A stretch of DNA of 64,000 nucleotides, taken from contig OY760073.1 in NCBI GenBank assembly GCA_963663025.1, positions 1,178,001-1,242,000 on the forward strand, read 5' to 3'. Under the pieces are notes generated by a model. It did not search any database and had not been told where the DNA came from. It saw only the letters and a list, made by a program, of their open reading frames with translations. Below, piece after piece: positions 54,639 to 63,443 of the stretch. Both the position numbers and the translations under genes were made by a program. Within the stretch, counting starts at the first letter, position 1. Every line of letters begins with the position of its first letter. Source of the stretch: JAGWBF01 sp963663025. Its GTDB lineage: Bacteria; Chloroflexota; Dehalococcoidia; Lucifugimonadales; JAGWBF01.

Positions 54639-55811
54639 ATGAAGCTAACTTTGTCGATTCTCAAGGCAGATGTAGGTTCTATTGGCGGCCATACCAAGCC
54701 AAACGAAAAGATGATGGATGCCGTCCGCCAGGATACGGAAGCGGCCATCAAGTCGGGGCTGATAATCGATGGATGGGTCTCACACACCGGCGATGATATC
54801 GCCATTCTCATGTCTCACACCAAGGGGCCCGACAACACAGACATCCACCAGTTTGCGTGGAACGCCTTTATCAACGCGACGGAGATAGCCTCCAGCTTCG
54901 GCCTCTATGGAGCTGGCCAGGATTTGCTGGTGGACGCCCCCTCGGGCAACATCCGAGGCGCAGGCCCCGCCGTAGCAGAGGTGGAGTTCGACCATGAGCC
55001 CGGCAAGGGCAACCGGGTAAGGCCCGCCGAGTCCTTCATGATGCTGGCTGCTGACAAATGCGGCCCCGGCGCCTACAACCTGCCCATCTTCCTGGGTTTC
55101 GCCGACCCGATGTACTGCGGCGGGCTGATGCTGCCTAACATGATCCAGGGCTTCACATTCCACATCATCGACATGGACAACACCGACGGGGACAGCATCA
55201 TCGAGCTGAACGCCCCCGAAGACTATTACCGTATCTCGGCCTTGCTGAGGGACAACGAACGCTTCGGCATCGACCGAATCTATTCCCGAACCCATGGGCA
55301 GCAGGCCGCTGCTATATCGGCCCAGCGCCTGCACAGCATCGCCGGCACTTACACCGGTAAAGACGATCCTGTAGCCCTCGTGCGAAACCAGGGCATTTTC
55401 CCGGCGCCAGAGGAGCTGACCTCACCCTTCGCCAAGGCCCACTATGTGGGTGGCGATGCTCGAGGCTCCCACGTTATGCCCCTGATGCCGGTGCCCATCA
55501 ACACACCTGTTACCGGTATTTACTGCCTGCCCTTGGTGTCCTGCACCGGATTCTCGGTTGGCCCCGACGGCCACTTCTCCGACTCCTTCGTCGATTTCTT
55601 CGACAACCCTGCCTGGGATGTGGTGAGAACCAGGGCCCAGGAGAAGGGAATGGAGATGCGCAGCCAGGGCTGGTCGGGCGCTGCCATGCTGCCCTACACC
55701 GAGCTGGAATACGGCGGCTTCAGGACGACGGTCACCGGCTTGGTGGACCGATTTATGTTCCGAAACGGCAAAGTAGAGGACATCCCTGCGGAGAAAGCGA
55801 CAGCGGACTAG
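54639..55811 (+). CDS. Bifunctional fructose-1,6-bisphosphate aldolase/phosphatase
   Basis: 390 residues of the archaeal-type FBP aldolase/phosphatase (class V FBPase). LSILKADVGSIGGHTKPN, DGWVSHTGDDIAILMSH, GQDLLVDAPSGNIRGAGPAVAEVEF and YIG-type metal segments are in order. It makes fructose 6-phosphate from triose phosphates in gluconeogenesis; common in archaea and deep-branching bacteria including Chloroflexota. ATG follows AAGGAGCAGCC. The 207 bases before it hold no gene; 55812-55987 likewise. Confidence 0.94.
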   Translation: MKLTLSILKADVGSIGGHTKPNEKMMDAVRQDTEAAIKSGLIIDGWVSHTGDDIAILMSHTKGPDNTDIHQFAWNAFINATEIASSFGLYGAGQDLLVDAPSGNIRGAGPAVAEVEFDHEPGKGNRVRPAESFMMLAADKCGPGAYNLPIFLGFADPMYCGGLMLPNMIQGFTFHIIDMDNTDGDSIIELNAPEDYYRISALLRDNERFGIDRIYSRTHGQQAAAISAQRLHSIAGTYTGKDDPVALVRNQGIFPAPEELTSPFAKAHYVGGDARGSHVMPLMPVPINTPVTGIYCLPLVSCTGFSVGPDGHFSDSFVDFFDNPAWDVVRTRAQEKGMEMRSQGWSGAAMLPYTELEYGGFRTTVTGLVDRFMFRNGKVEDIPAEKATAD

Positions 55812-55987
55812 ACGGCGCGGGCGCCCTCAACCATTCGTCGCCGTATTGTGTCAGATATCCTGAGGTCCAGGTAGGCCTCGGGGGGTTCGAATCGCCTTAC
55901 CGGGCATTCTTGTCATCTTCTGTCCCACACCCTAACGCCAATCTGATTCCTCGCCAGTCAGGACCCCCAGTAGCACCCCGGTAGTCC

Positions 55988-56695
55988 ATGCCGTCATGCT
56001 ACAATTGTATTGGCGGGAGCAGCGCACCCAAGTCGCCAGATTTCCCGTCGCAAAAACGGCGAACCTCGGCATCCAGGAGGAGTCCGGTAGAAAAGCTGGT
56101 AGTGGCAACACGGAACCAAGGCAAGGTCCGGGAGTTTGAGCGCTTGCTGCTGGACATCCCTTTCGAACTGATTTCTCTGGATGAGGCGGGAGTTCCTCCA
56201 GACCTGGAAGTCGAGGAAGCCGGAAGCACATTCGAAGACAACGCATGCATCAAGGCGAGGGCCTATGCAAAGGCCAGCGGTCTGTTGCTCCCCACCCTGG
56301 CCGAGGACTCGGGGCTGGAGGTGGATGCCCTGGGAGGCGAGCCCGGGGTCAGGTCCGCCAGGTACGGAGGCCCGGGTTACGATGATGCAGGCCGTGTCCA
56401 GTTGCTCCTGAACAACATGAAAGACATACCCTGGGAGAATAGAGCTGGAAGGTTCCGAAGCACCATCGCCATCGCTACCCCGGGAGGCGCCGTCAGCACC
56501 GTAGAGGGGTCGGTGGAAGGCATGGTCATCTTCGAACCCCGGGGAGACGGCGGATTCGGCTACGACCCTATCTTCTATGTACCCTCCCTGGGTAAGACAA
56601 CGTCCGAGATGAGCATGGAAGAGAAGAACACCATCAGTCATCGAGCCAGGGCTTCCCAGAAAGCCTTGATACTGCTGAGGGACTGGGCTAGATAG
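55988..56695 (+). CDS. rdgB: XTP/dITP pyrophosphatase (RdgB/HAM1)
   Basis: House-cleaning nucleotide pyrophosphatase. The family portion begins at residue 34 (VEKLVVATRNQGKVREFERLL) and continues EDSGLEVDALGGEPGVRSARY, RSTIAIATPGG and GFGYDPIFYVPSLGKT. ATG 55988 is the only standard start upstream, but the first 33 residues are not conserved and it lacks a Shine-Dalgarno. AGGAGG at 56075-56080 points to 56087, where the codon is GTA. Two bases before moaA, so probably co-transcribed. Confidence 0.9.
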   Translation: MPSCYNCIGGSSAPKSPDFPSQKRRTSASRRSPVEKLVVATRNQGKVREFERLLLDIPFELISLDEAGVPPDLEVEEAGSTFEDNACIKARAYAKASGLLLPTLAEDSGLEVDALGGEPGVRSARYGGPGYDDAGRVQLLLNNMKDIPWENRAGRFRSTIAIATPGGAVSTVEGSVEGMVIFEPRGDGGFGYDPIFYVPSLGKTTSEMSMEEKNTISHRARASQKALILLRDWAR

Positions 56696-56697
56696 AT

Positions 56698-57726
56698 ATG
56701 CAGAAGGGACTGCTGCAGACAACACCTGACTCCTTCGGAAGGCCGTTGCGGGACCTGCGGGTCTCGGTCACCGACCGGTGCAACTTCCGCTGCCCCTACT
56801 GCATGCCGGCCGAGGTCTATGGCGAACGGTACCAGTTCCTTCCAAAGAAGGAGATCCTCTCATTCGAGGAGATCGCGAGGGTGAGCAGGCTGATGGTCCA
56901 GCTCGGCGTTACCAAGATCAGGCTGACGGGGGGTGAACCGCTGGTTCGCTCCGGCGTTCCCAACCTGGTGTCCCTGCTCTCCGCCGTCCCGGACCTGCAG
57001 GACTTGACCCTGACCACCAACGGTTATCTGCTGTCTCAGCATGCCCAAGCCTTGAGGGATGCAGGACTGCGCCGCATCACCGTCAGCCTGGACTCTCTGG
57101 ACGAAGAGGTGTTCAAGGCGATGAACGGACGGGGGTTTTCCCCCGACCGTGTGCTGGAGGCTATCCAGGTAGCCCAGGATGTGGGCTTCGACCCGGTGAA
57201 GATCAACTGCGTGGTCCAGAAGGGCGTGAACGACCATACTATTGTGGACCTGGCCCGGCGCTTCAAGGGAACAGGATGCATCATTCGCTTCATCGAATAC
57301 ATGGATGTGGGCAACCTGAACGGCTGGAACCTGGACGAGGTTGTACCTGCCCAGGAAATCTTCGAGATGATCAACGAGAGCATGCCCCTGGAGCCCGTGG
57401 ATCCCAACTACGGGGGAGAGGTAGCCCTTCGCTACCGATACCTCGATGGCGAGGGCGAGATCGGCATCATAGCCTCCGTCACCCGGCCCTTCTGCGGCGC
57501 ATGCACAAGGCTGCGTCTTTCCACCGACGGCAAGCTGTTCACCTGCCTTTTCTCCGGCCAGGGCACCGACCTGCGCGGCCCGATGCGCTCGGGCGCCAGC
57601 GACGAGGACCTGCTGGAGATCGTGAGGAACACCTGGGCAGTGAGAGAAGACCGCTACTCCGAGCTTCGTGCGCTTCACACCGCCAGTCCCGGCCGGAAAA
57701 TCGAGATGTACCAGATCGGAGGCTAA
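56698..57726 (+). CDS. moaA: GTP 3',8-cyclase MoaA
   Basis: 342-residue radical SAM enzyme of molybdenum cofactor synthesis. CNFRCPYC holds the N-terminal cluster (CxxxCxxC), LTGGEPLVR the SAM motif, and FCGACTRLRLSTDGKLFTC the C-terminal cluster. The C-terminal Gly-Gly needed for activity is present (QIGG). Confidence 0.97.
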   Translation: MQKGLLQTTPDSFGRPLRDLRVSVTDRCNFRCPYCMPAEVYGERYQFLPKKEILSFEEIARVSRLMVQLGVTKIRLTGGEPLVRSGVPNLVSLLSAVPDLQDLTLTTNGYLLSQHAQALRDAGLRRITVSLDSLDEEVFKAMNGRGFSPDRVLEAIQVAQDVGFDPVKINCVVQKGVNDHTIVDLARRFKGTGCIIRFIEYMDVGNLNGWNLDEVVPAQEIFEMINESMPLEPVDPNYGGEVALRYRYLDGEGEIGIIASVTRPFCGACTRLRLSTDGKLFTCLFSGQGTDLRGPMRSGASDEDLLEIVRNTWAVREDRYSELRALHTASPGRKIEMYQIGG

Positions 57727-57736
57727 AGGCCCAGCT

Positions 57737-58246
57737 ATGCCGGACCCCCAGGACATGACAAACGGCGATCCTGCCCTGACCCACCTTGATGCGGAGGGCA
57801 AGGCATCCATGGTCGATGTGGGCTGGAAGCCAGAGACCCGCCGGGAAGCCGTGGCCCGGGGATTCGTCTCAATGCAGCCTCGTACCCTTCAGCTAATCGT
57901 GGACGGCTCCTTCGAAAAGGGAGATGTGCTGGCCACCGCCCGGCTGGCCGGAATTATGGGCGCCAAGTCAACCTCCCAGCTTATTCCGCTGTGTCACCCC
58001 ATTCCCATTGACCAGGTAATGGTTGACCTTGACGTGGACTACGAGGGCGTCGGCATTCGAGTAACAGCCACCGCTCGCACGTCGGCCAAGACGGGTGTGG
58101 AGATGGAAGCGATGACGGCGGTCTCGGTGGCCGCCCTGACCATCTACGACATGTGCAAGGCTGTGGACCGGGGCATCCACCTGGAGGGCATCCGGCTAGT
58201 GAAGAAGACCGGGGGCAAGAGTGGGAACATCATCCTGGAAGAGTAG
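57737..58246 (+). CDS. moaC: Cyclic pyranopterin monophosphate synthase MoaC
   Basis: 169 residues. MVDVGWKPETRREAVARG at the start, KSTSQLIPLCHPIPI with the conserved His pair, and TGVEMEAMTAVSVAALTIYDMCK with GIRLVKKTGGKSG are MoaC signatures. It acts directly after MoaA, whose gene ends 10 bases upstream. Confidence 0.97.
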   Translation: MPDPQDMTNGDPALTHLDAEGKASMVDVGWKPETRREAVARGFVSMQPRTLQLIVDGSFEKGDVLATARLAGIMGAKSTSQLIPLCHPIPIDQVMVDLDVDYEGVGIRVTATARTSAKTGVEMEAMTAVSVAALTIYDMCKAVDRGIHLEGIRLVKKTGGKSGNIILEE

Positions 58247-58264
58247 GGCAGGGACGTCAGGCCT

Positions 58265-58531
58265 CTAGCGGGAGCTTTTTGCCTTCCCCAGGGCCTGGAT
58301 CTGGCTTACGCCGCAGCTTGGGCACTTGAACCGGTTATTGAAATAGACCCAGGCGGGGACAACCAGGAGCAGGGACAGCAGCACCATCTTCTTGATGGAC
58401 AGGTCTTGCAAGGGCTTGAAACGGTTGCCGCAGGCATCGCAGTTGACCAAGAGGTTCCTGTCCAGCCTGTTTTCGCTCTTCCTTACCCTACCGCTGCGAT
58501 GTCGTCTTCTTTCGCGCCGGGCCATAGCCAC
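58265..58531 (-). CDS. Small membrane protein with split zinc ribbon
   Basis: 88 residues. Basic N-terminus, CDACGNRF, one helix (KMVLLSLLLVVPAWVYF) and CPSCG, giving two CxxC knuckles on either side of a hydrophobic segment. No known family; convergent with moaC and upstream of leuD's end on the same strand. Confidence 0.6.
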   Translation of the reverse strand: MAMARRERRRHRSGRVRKSENRLDRNLLVNCDACGNRFKPLQDLSIKKMVLLSLLLVVPAWVYFNNRFKCPSCGVSQIQALGKAKSSR

Positions 58532-58551
58532 CCCCTGTCAACCGGTTTGGG

Positions 58552-59145
58552 CTAGAGTCCTCGCCCCTTCTCGTACTCTGTGATCTTATCTTGGTGCTGG
58601 AGGGTCAGGCCTATGTCATCCAGGCCATTCAGCAGCGCGTGCTTGCGGAAGGCATCGATCTCGAAACCGTAGGACACCTCCTCATCGGCATCCCACACCC
58701 GCTGGGCTTCCAGGTCGATGTTGAGCTGGTAGCCCGGGGTTGCCAAGGCTTTGTCCAGAATCTTGCGCACCGCTTCCTCGGGGAGGATCACCGGGAGAAG
58801 GCCGTTCTGGAAGCAGTTGTTGTAGAAGATGTCGGCGAAGCTGGGAGCGATGACGCAGCGGATGCCGTACCCGTCCAGCGCCCAGGGCGCATGCTCCCTG
58901 GACGACCCGCAGCCGAAGTTGCGACCAGCGACCAGCACCTTAGCATCCCGGTACCCATCCTGGTTCAGGACAAAGTCCTCCTTGGGGCTGCCATCCTCGT
59001 TGAATCGCCACCGGGCGAACAGGAACTCGCCATAGCCCGTTCGCTCAATCCGCTTTAGGTACACGGCGGGAATGATCTGGTCCGTATCGACGCTCACCCG
59101 GTCCAGGGGTGCAACGTTTCCCGTCAGCTTCACAAAAGGTTCCAT
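58552..59145 (-). CDS. leuD: 3-isopropylmalate dehydratase small subunit
   Basis: 197 residues. DTDQIIPAVYLKRI and GRNFGCGSSREHAPWAL, the swivel-domain signatures, are present. Pairs with LeuC from the next gene upstream, 51 bases away, in leucine synthesis. Confidence 0.96.
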   Translation of the reverse strand: MEPFVKLTGNVAPLDRVSVDTDQIIPAVYLKRIERTGYGEFLFARWRFNEDGSPKEDFVLNQDGYRDAKVLVAGRNFGCGSSREHAPWALDGYGIRCVIAPSFADIFYNNCFQNGLLPVILPEEAVRKILDKALATPGYQLNIDLEAQRVWDADEEVSYGFEIDAFRKHALLNGLDDIGLTLQHQDKITEYEKGRGL

Positions 59146-59196
59146 ATCTTCCTCTTCTTCCAGATCGTCAGCGTGAGCAATGCCTGACCCCGCACG

Positions 59197-60594
59197 TTAC
59201 CAGTCGCGGATATCCACGAAATGCCCCGCTATGGCGGCCGCGGCGGCCATGGCCGGGCTGACCAGGTGGGTGCGCCCGCCCTTGCCCTGGCGACCTTCGA
59301 AGTTGCGATTGGATGTGGAGGCGCACCGCTGGCCCGGGTCCAGCACATCAGGGTTCATCCCCAGGCACATGGAACATCCCGCCTCCCGCCAGTCGAAGCC
59401 CGCATCCTTGAACACCGAGTCCAGTCCCTCGGCCTCGGCCTGGCGCTTGATTGCGTTGGAGCCGGGCACCACCATGGCGTAGACCTTGTCGTTGACCTGC
59501 TTGCCCTTGACCACATCGGCGGCCGCCCGCAGGTCTTCCAGGCGGCCGTTGGTGCAAGACCCGAGAAACACCCGGTCGATGGCGATGTCTTCGATGCGCA
59601 TGTTGGGCTCCAGCCCAAGGTAGGTCAGCGCTCGCTCGGCCGCTTCCCGGTCAGCTGCCTCGGCGAAGGACGCCGGGTCAGGCACCCTGCTGGTAACCGG
59701 CGCCACCATTCCAGGGTTTGTCCCCCACGTGACGTAGGGCTCCAGGTCCTTGGCGCTGATCTCAACGACCTTGTCGTAGGAGGCACCGGGATCCGAGGGG
59801 AGCTGCCTCCACATCTCCACCGCCTCATCGAAAGCGCTGCCCTGGGGCACCTGGGCCCTTCCCTTCATGTATTCGAAAGTCACATCATCCGGGGCTACCA
59901 TCCCCGCCCTGGCGCCGGCCTCGATGCTCATGTTGCAGACCGTCATCCGGCCTTCCATGGACAGGGACCGCACCGCCTCGCCGGTGTATTCGATGGCATG
60001 GCCCACGCCGCCGTTGATGCCGATACGCCCGATGATTCCCAGAATTATATCCTTGGCCGTTACCCCCAGGGGAAGCTGGCCGTCCACCCTAACTTCCATG
60101 TTCTTCGGCTTGGCTTGGCGCAGGGTCTGGGTTGCCAGCACATGCTCCACCTCAGAGGTCCCGATGCCGAAGGCCAACGCACCATAGGCGCCGTGGGTCG
60201 CGGTGTGGCTATCGCCGCAGACGATGGTCTTGCCCGGCTGGGTATAGCCCTGCTCCGGGCCTATGATGTGGACTATGCCCTGCAGGGGACTGAACCGGTC
60301 GTACAGGGTGATGCCGAACTCTTCGCAGTTAGCTGACAGGGCCTCCAACTGCCTCTTGGATATCTCGTCCGTAACCGGCAGGGACAGGTCCCACGTCGGC
60401 GTGTTGTGGTCGGCGGTTGCTATGGTCAGGCTGGGCTGGCGCACCTTGCGTCCGGCAAGGCGCAGCCCTTCGAAAGCCTGCGGGGACGTCACCTCGTGCA
60501 CCAGGTGGAGGTCTATGTACAGGAGGGCAGGCTGCCCCTCTTCCTGGTGAACGACATGGGCATCCCATATCTTGTCCAGCATGGTCTTCGACAT
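59197..60594 (-). CDS. leuC: 3-isopropylmalate dehydratase large subunit
   Basis: 465 residues, aconitase family. The 4Fe-4S cysteines lie in FLGSCTNGR and GCSMCLGMN; CGDSHTATHGAYGALAFGIGTSEVEH is present. Start at 60594 (MSKTMLDK) follows AGGAGGG; the listed upstream Met would be seven codons earlier. Confidence 0.96.
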   Translation of the reverse strand: MSKTMLDKIWDAHVVHQEEGQPALLYIDLHLVHEVTSPQAFEGLRLAGRKVRQPSLTIATADHNTPTWDLSLPVTDEISKRQLEALSANCEEFGITLYDRFSPLQGIVHIIGPEQGYTQPGKTIVCGDSHTATHGAYGALAFGIGTSEVEHVLATQTLRQAKPKNMEVRVDGQLPLGVTAKDIILGIIGRIGINGGVGHAIEYTGEAVRSLSMEGRMTVCNMSIEAGARAGMVAPDDVTFEYMKGRAQVPQGSAFDEAVEMWRQLPSDPGASYDKVVEISAKDLEPYVTWGTNPGMVAPVTSRVPDPASFAEAADREAAERALTYLGLEPNMRIEDIAIDRVFLGSCTNGRLEDLRAAADVVKGKQVNDKVYAMVVPGSNAIKRQAEAEGLDSVFKDAGFDWREAGCSMCLGMNPDVLDPGQRCASTSNRNFEGRQGKGGRTHLVSPAMAAAAAIAGHFVDIRDW

Positions 60595-60675
60595 GGACGA
60601 CCCTCCTTGGAGCACGATAGTACCCGTGATGACGCCGGCAGACCTTGGCCCAAGAGACCCCGGTAGATGCCCTCT

Positions 60676-62235
60676 CTAGTCGGGTGTGGTCAGGGGCGCC
60701 GCCGTCGCTCCCAGGCCCTCCTGGGCGATCATGCGGTTGACGGCGCTCAGGTAGGCTTTGGCGCTGGCGACGATTATATCCGTCGATGCTCCCCGGCCCA
60801 CGTACATCTCGCCGTTCTGCTGGACCCGCACCACCACTTCGCCGATGGAGTCCTTGCCTTCCGTGACCGACTGCACGTTGAAGTCGGCCAACCTGGCTTG
60901 CACCCCGGTTGCCCTTTCGATGGCCCTGCAGACCGCGTCCACTGGCCCGTTGCCCGTGGCTGCGTCGCTGTAGGTCTTTTCGCCGGGCCCCGTTACCCGC
61001 ACCGTGGCTGTGGCGATGTCGTGGTCGCCTCCGGAAAACTGCACCTGGTCCAGCAGGTAGGTGGAGGGCTCGATGGCCACCCGCTTCTCCTCAGCCATCA
61101 GGGACTCCAGGTCCCGGTCGGTGACTTCGCTCTTGCGATCGGCGAGAAGCTTGAAGGCTTCGAACACACGGTCCAGGTCCTCGCGGGAGAGATGATAGCC
61201 CAGGGCCTCCAGTCGTGAGCGCAGCCCGGCTCTTCCGCTAAGCTTGCCCAGCACCAGGGCGTTGCCCGGCCAACCGACGGTCACCGGGTCCATCACCTCG
61301 AAGGTGGTGCGCTCCTTGAGAACACCGTCCTGGTGAATGCCCGAAGCGTGGCGGAAGGCGTTCTCGCCAATGACCGACTTGTTGGGCTGAATGGGCATGC
61401 CCGTGATGCGGCTCACCATGCGGCTGGTGGGATAGATCTGGGTGGTGTCGATGTTTGTGGCGACATTCAGGATGTCCCGGCGGGTGTGCAGCGCCATGAT
61501 GATCTCTTCCAGGGCCGCGTTGCCTGCCCGCTCACCGATGCCATTGATGCAGCCTTCCACCTGGCGTGCCCCTGCCTGGATGGCGGCAACGCTGTTGGAA
61601 ACAGCGAAGCCCAGGTCGTTGTGGCAGTGGACGCTGAGCACCGCCTTGTGCATGTTGGGCACGTTCTCCTGGATGTCCCTCAGAAGCTGGGTGAAGTGGG
61701 AAGGTATGGCATAGCCAACGGTATCGGCGATGTTGACCGTCGTAGCCCCCGCATCGATCACTGCTTCGAGAAGGTGATACAGGTACTCGGGAGTGGTGCG
61801 GGTAGCATCCATGGGTGAGAACTCGACGTCGTCGCAGTACCTCTTTGCCCTCGCCACCATCTCGACCGCCATCTCCATGACCTCTTCCCGGTTCTTGCGA
61901 AGCTGGTGAAGTATCTGGATGTCGGAGCTGGAGAGGAATACGTGAATCCTGGGGGACTCGGCGCCCTGCAGCGCCTCCCACGCCTTGTCCACATCATCGG
62001 GATGGGCACGGGCCAGGGAAGCGATGGTCGGGCCCTTGACCTCTCGTGCGATGGTCTTGACCGCCTCGAAATCCCCCGGCGAGCTCGCTGCGAAGCCCGC
62101 TTCTATAACGTCCACACGGAGCCGGGCAAGCTGTTGGGCTATGGCCAGCTTCTCTTCGCCGGTCATGCCTATGCCCGCCGACTGCTCACCATCCCGGAGG
62201 GTGGTGTCGAATATCCTTACTACATCTTCCGCCAT
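60676..62235 (-). CDS. leuA: 2-isopropylmalate synthase
   Basis: 519 residues. TLRDGEQSAGIGMT, HCHNDLGFAVSNSVAAIQAGARQVEGCINGIGERAGNAALEE and a C-terminal regulatory domain that binds leucine (RVTGPGEKTYSDAATGNGPVDA). First gene of leuA-leuC-leuD; each gap is 50-80 bases. Confidence 0.96.
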   Translation of the reverse strand: MAEDVVRIFDTTLRDGEQSAGIGMTGEEKLAIAQQLARLRVDVIEAGFAASSPGDFEAVKTIAREVKGPTIASLARAHPDDVDKAWEALQGAESPRIHVFLSSSDIQILHQLRKNREEVMEMAVEMVARAKRYCDDVEFSPMDATRTTPEYLYHLLEAVIDAGATTVNIADTVGYAIPSHFTQLLRDIQENVPNMHKAVLSVHCHNDLGFAVSNSVAAIQAGARQVEGCINGIGERAGNAALEEIIMALHTRRDILNVATNIDTTQIYPTSRMVSRITGMPIQPNKSVIGENAFRHASGIHQDGVLKERTTFEVMDPVTVGWPGNALVLGKLSGRAGLRSRLEALGYHLSREDLDRVFEAFKLLADRKSEVTDRDLESLMAEEKRVAIEPSTYLLDQVQFSGGDHDIATATVRVTGPGEKTYSDAATGNGPVDAVCRAIERATGVQARLADFNVQSVTEGKDSIGEVVVRVQQNGEMYVGRGASTDIIVASAKAYLSAVNRMIAQEGLGATAAPLTTPD

Positions 62236-62432
62236 GGTCTGTTTCTCCCTTCTGACTCTTCAGTTAGGCCCGTAGGCCATTCCCACATATCTGTCGGGCT
62301 TTGGTCTCAGAAGGGCTCACAGGATAACGCAGTCCGCCGCCCCGTGGCCTTGCCGGACCTGTGGGGTGTGGCGGACTACGCTATTCATGTCCTCCGTCAT
62401 GGCATTCTTCCCGAACATGCTATCCCCCGTGT
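62236..62432. other. leuA leader with a strong hairpin
   Basis: About 200 bases between ilvC and leuA on the same strand. GTCCGCC (62332-62338) pairs with GGCGGAC (62370-62376), and inner CCCC/GGGG extend it. No T-tract follows on the minus strand. It could be an attenuator or an RNA stability element; no leader peptide rich in Leu codons was found by eye. Confidence 0.4.
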
Positions 62433-63431
62433 TTATTCGACAGGGTTCATCCAGGGCATCATGCGCCGGAGCTCCCTGCCGACCTCCTCTATCTGGTGCT
62501 CGGTCCCGTCTTCCCTAAGTTGGAGGAAGCGTTTCCGGCCTTCGTCGTTCTCCGCCATCCACTCCCGGGCGAAGCTTCCATCCTGTATGTCCTTCAGTAT
62601 CCTGCGCATGTTGTCCCGGACGTGGTCGTCGATGACCCTGGGACCCCGGGTGTAGTCGCCGTACTCAGCGGTGTCGCTCACCGAATAGCGCATGTACTTG
62701 AACCCACCCTGGAAGATCAGGTCCACGATGAGTTTCATCTCGTGGAGACACTCGAAGTAGGCCAATTCTGGCTCGTAGCCCGCCTCCACCAGGGTCTCGA
62801 AGGCCGTCTTTATAAGGGCGGTTATGCCCCCGCAGAGCACGTTCTGCTCGCCGAACAGGTCCGTCTCCGTCTCATCCTTAAAAGTGGTCTCCAGGACTCC
62901 CGCCCCGGTGCAGCCGATCCCCTTGGCGTAGGCCAGGGTTATCTCTTTGGCATCGCCCGTGGCATCCTGCTCGATGGCCAAAAGGGCGGGAACGCCGATG
63001 CCGTCCACGAACATCTCCCGCATGCGGTGTCCCGGCGCCTTTGGCGCCACCATGGTCACGTTCACGTTGTTGGGAGGAACGATCTGCTTGTAGTGGATGT
63101 TGAACCCGTGTCCAAACATCAGCGTGCTTTGGGGGGCCAGGTGTGGCTCTATGGACTCCCGGTACACCCGGCCCTGGATATGGTCAGGGATCAGCACCAT
63201 CACCACCTGGCTGTCCTTGGTGACCTGCTCCACATCATCCACCTCCAGCCCGCCATCCTGGGCCTTGGCCCGGCTGGCGCTGGTGGACGGCAAGCCCACC
63301 TTCACCTTCTGGCCGTTGTCCTTCAGGCTCAGAGCATGGGCATGTCCCTGGCTCCCATAGCCGATAATTCCAATGGTCTTGTCCTGGAGCAGCTCCAGGT
63401 TGGCGTCCTTGTCGTAATAGACGTTGGGCAT
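62433..63431 (-). CDS. ilvC: Ketol-acid reductoisomerase
   Basis: 332 residues, class I. GIIGYGSQGHAHALSLKDNG is the NADPH site, PKAPGHRMREMF and ETFKDETETDLFGEQNVLCGG hold the Mg-binding residues. Starts 12 bases after ilvN. Confidence 0.97.
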   Translation of the reverse strand: MPNVYYDKDANLELLQDKTIGIIGYGSQGHAHALSLKDNGQKVKVGLPSTSASRAKAQDGGLEVDDVEQVTKDSQVVMVLIPDHIQGRVYRESIEPHLAPQSTLMFGHGFNIHYKQIVPPNNVNVTMVAPKAPGHRMREMFVDGIGVPALLAIEQDATGDAKEITLAYAKGIGCTGAGVLETTFKDETETDLFGEQNVLCGGITALIKTAFETLVEAGYEPELAYFECLHEMKLIVDLIFQGGFKYMRYSVSDTAEYGDYTRGPRVIDDHVRDNMRRILKDIQDGSFAREWMAENDEGRKRFLQLREDGTEHQIEEVGRELRRMMPWMNPVE

Positions 63432-63443
63432 GCTAGTAGCACC

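Noticed and set aside
55880..55905. tRNA-like T-loop GGGTTCGAATC
   Set aside because: No acceptor, D or anticodon stem can be built around it.
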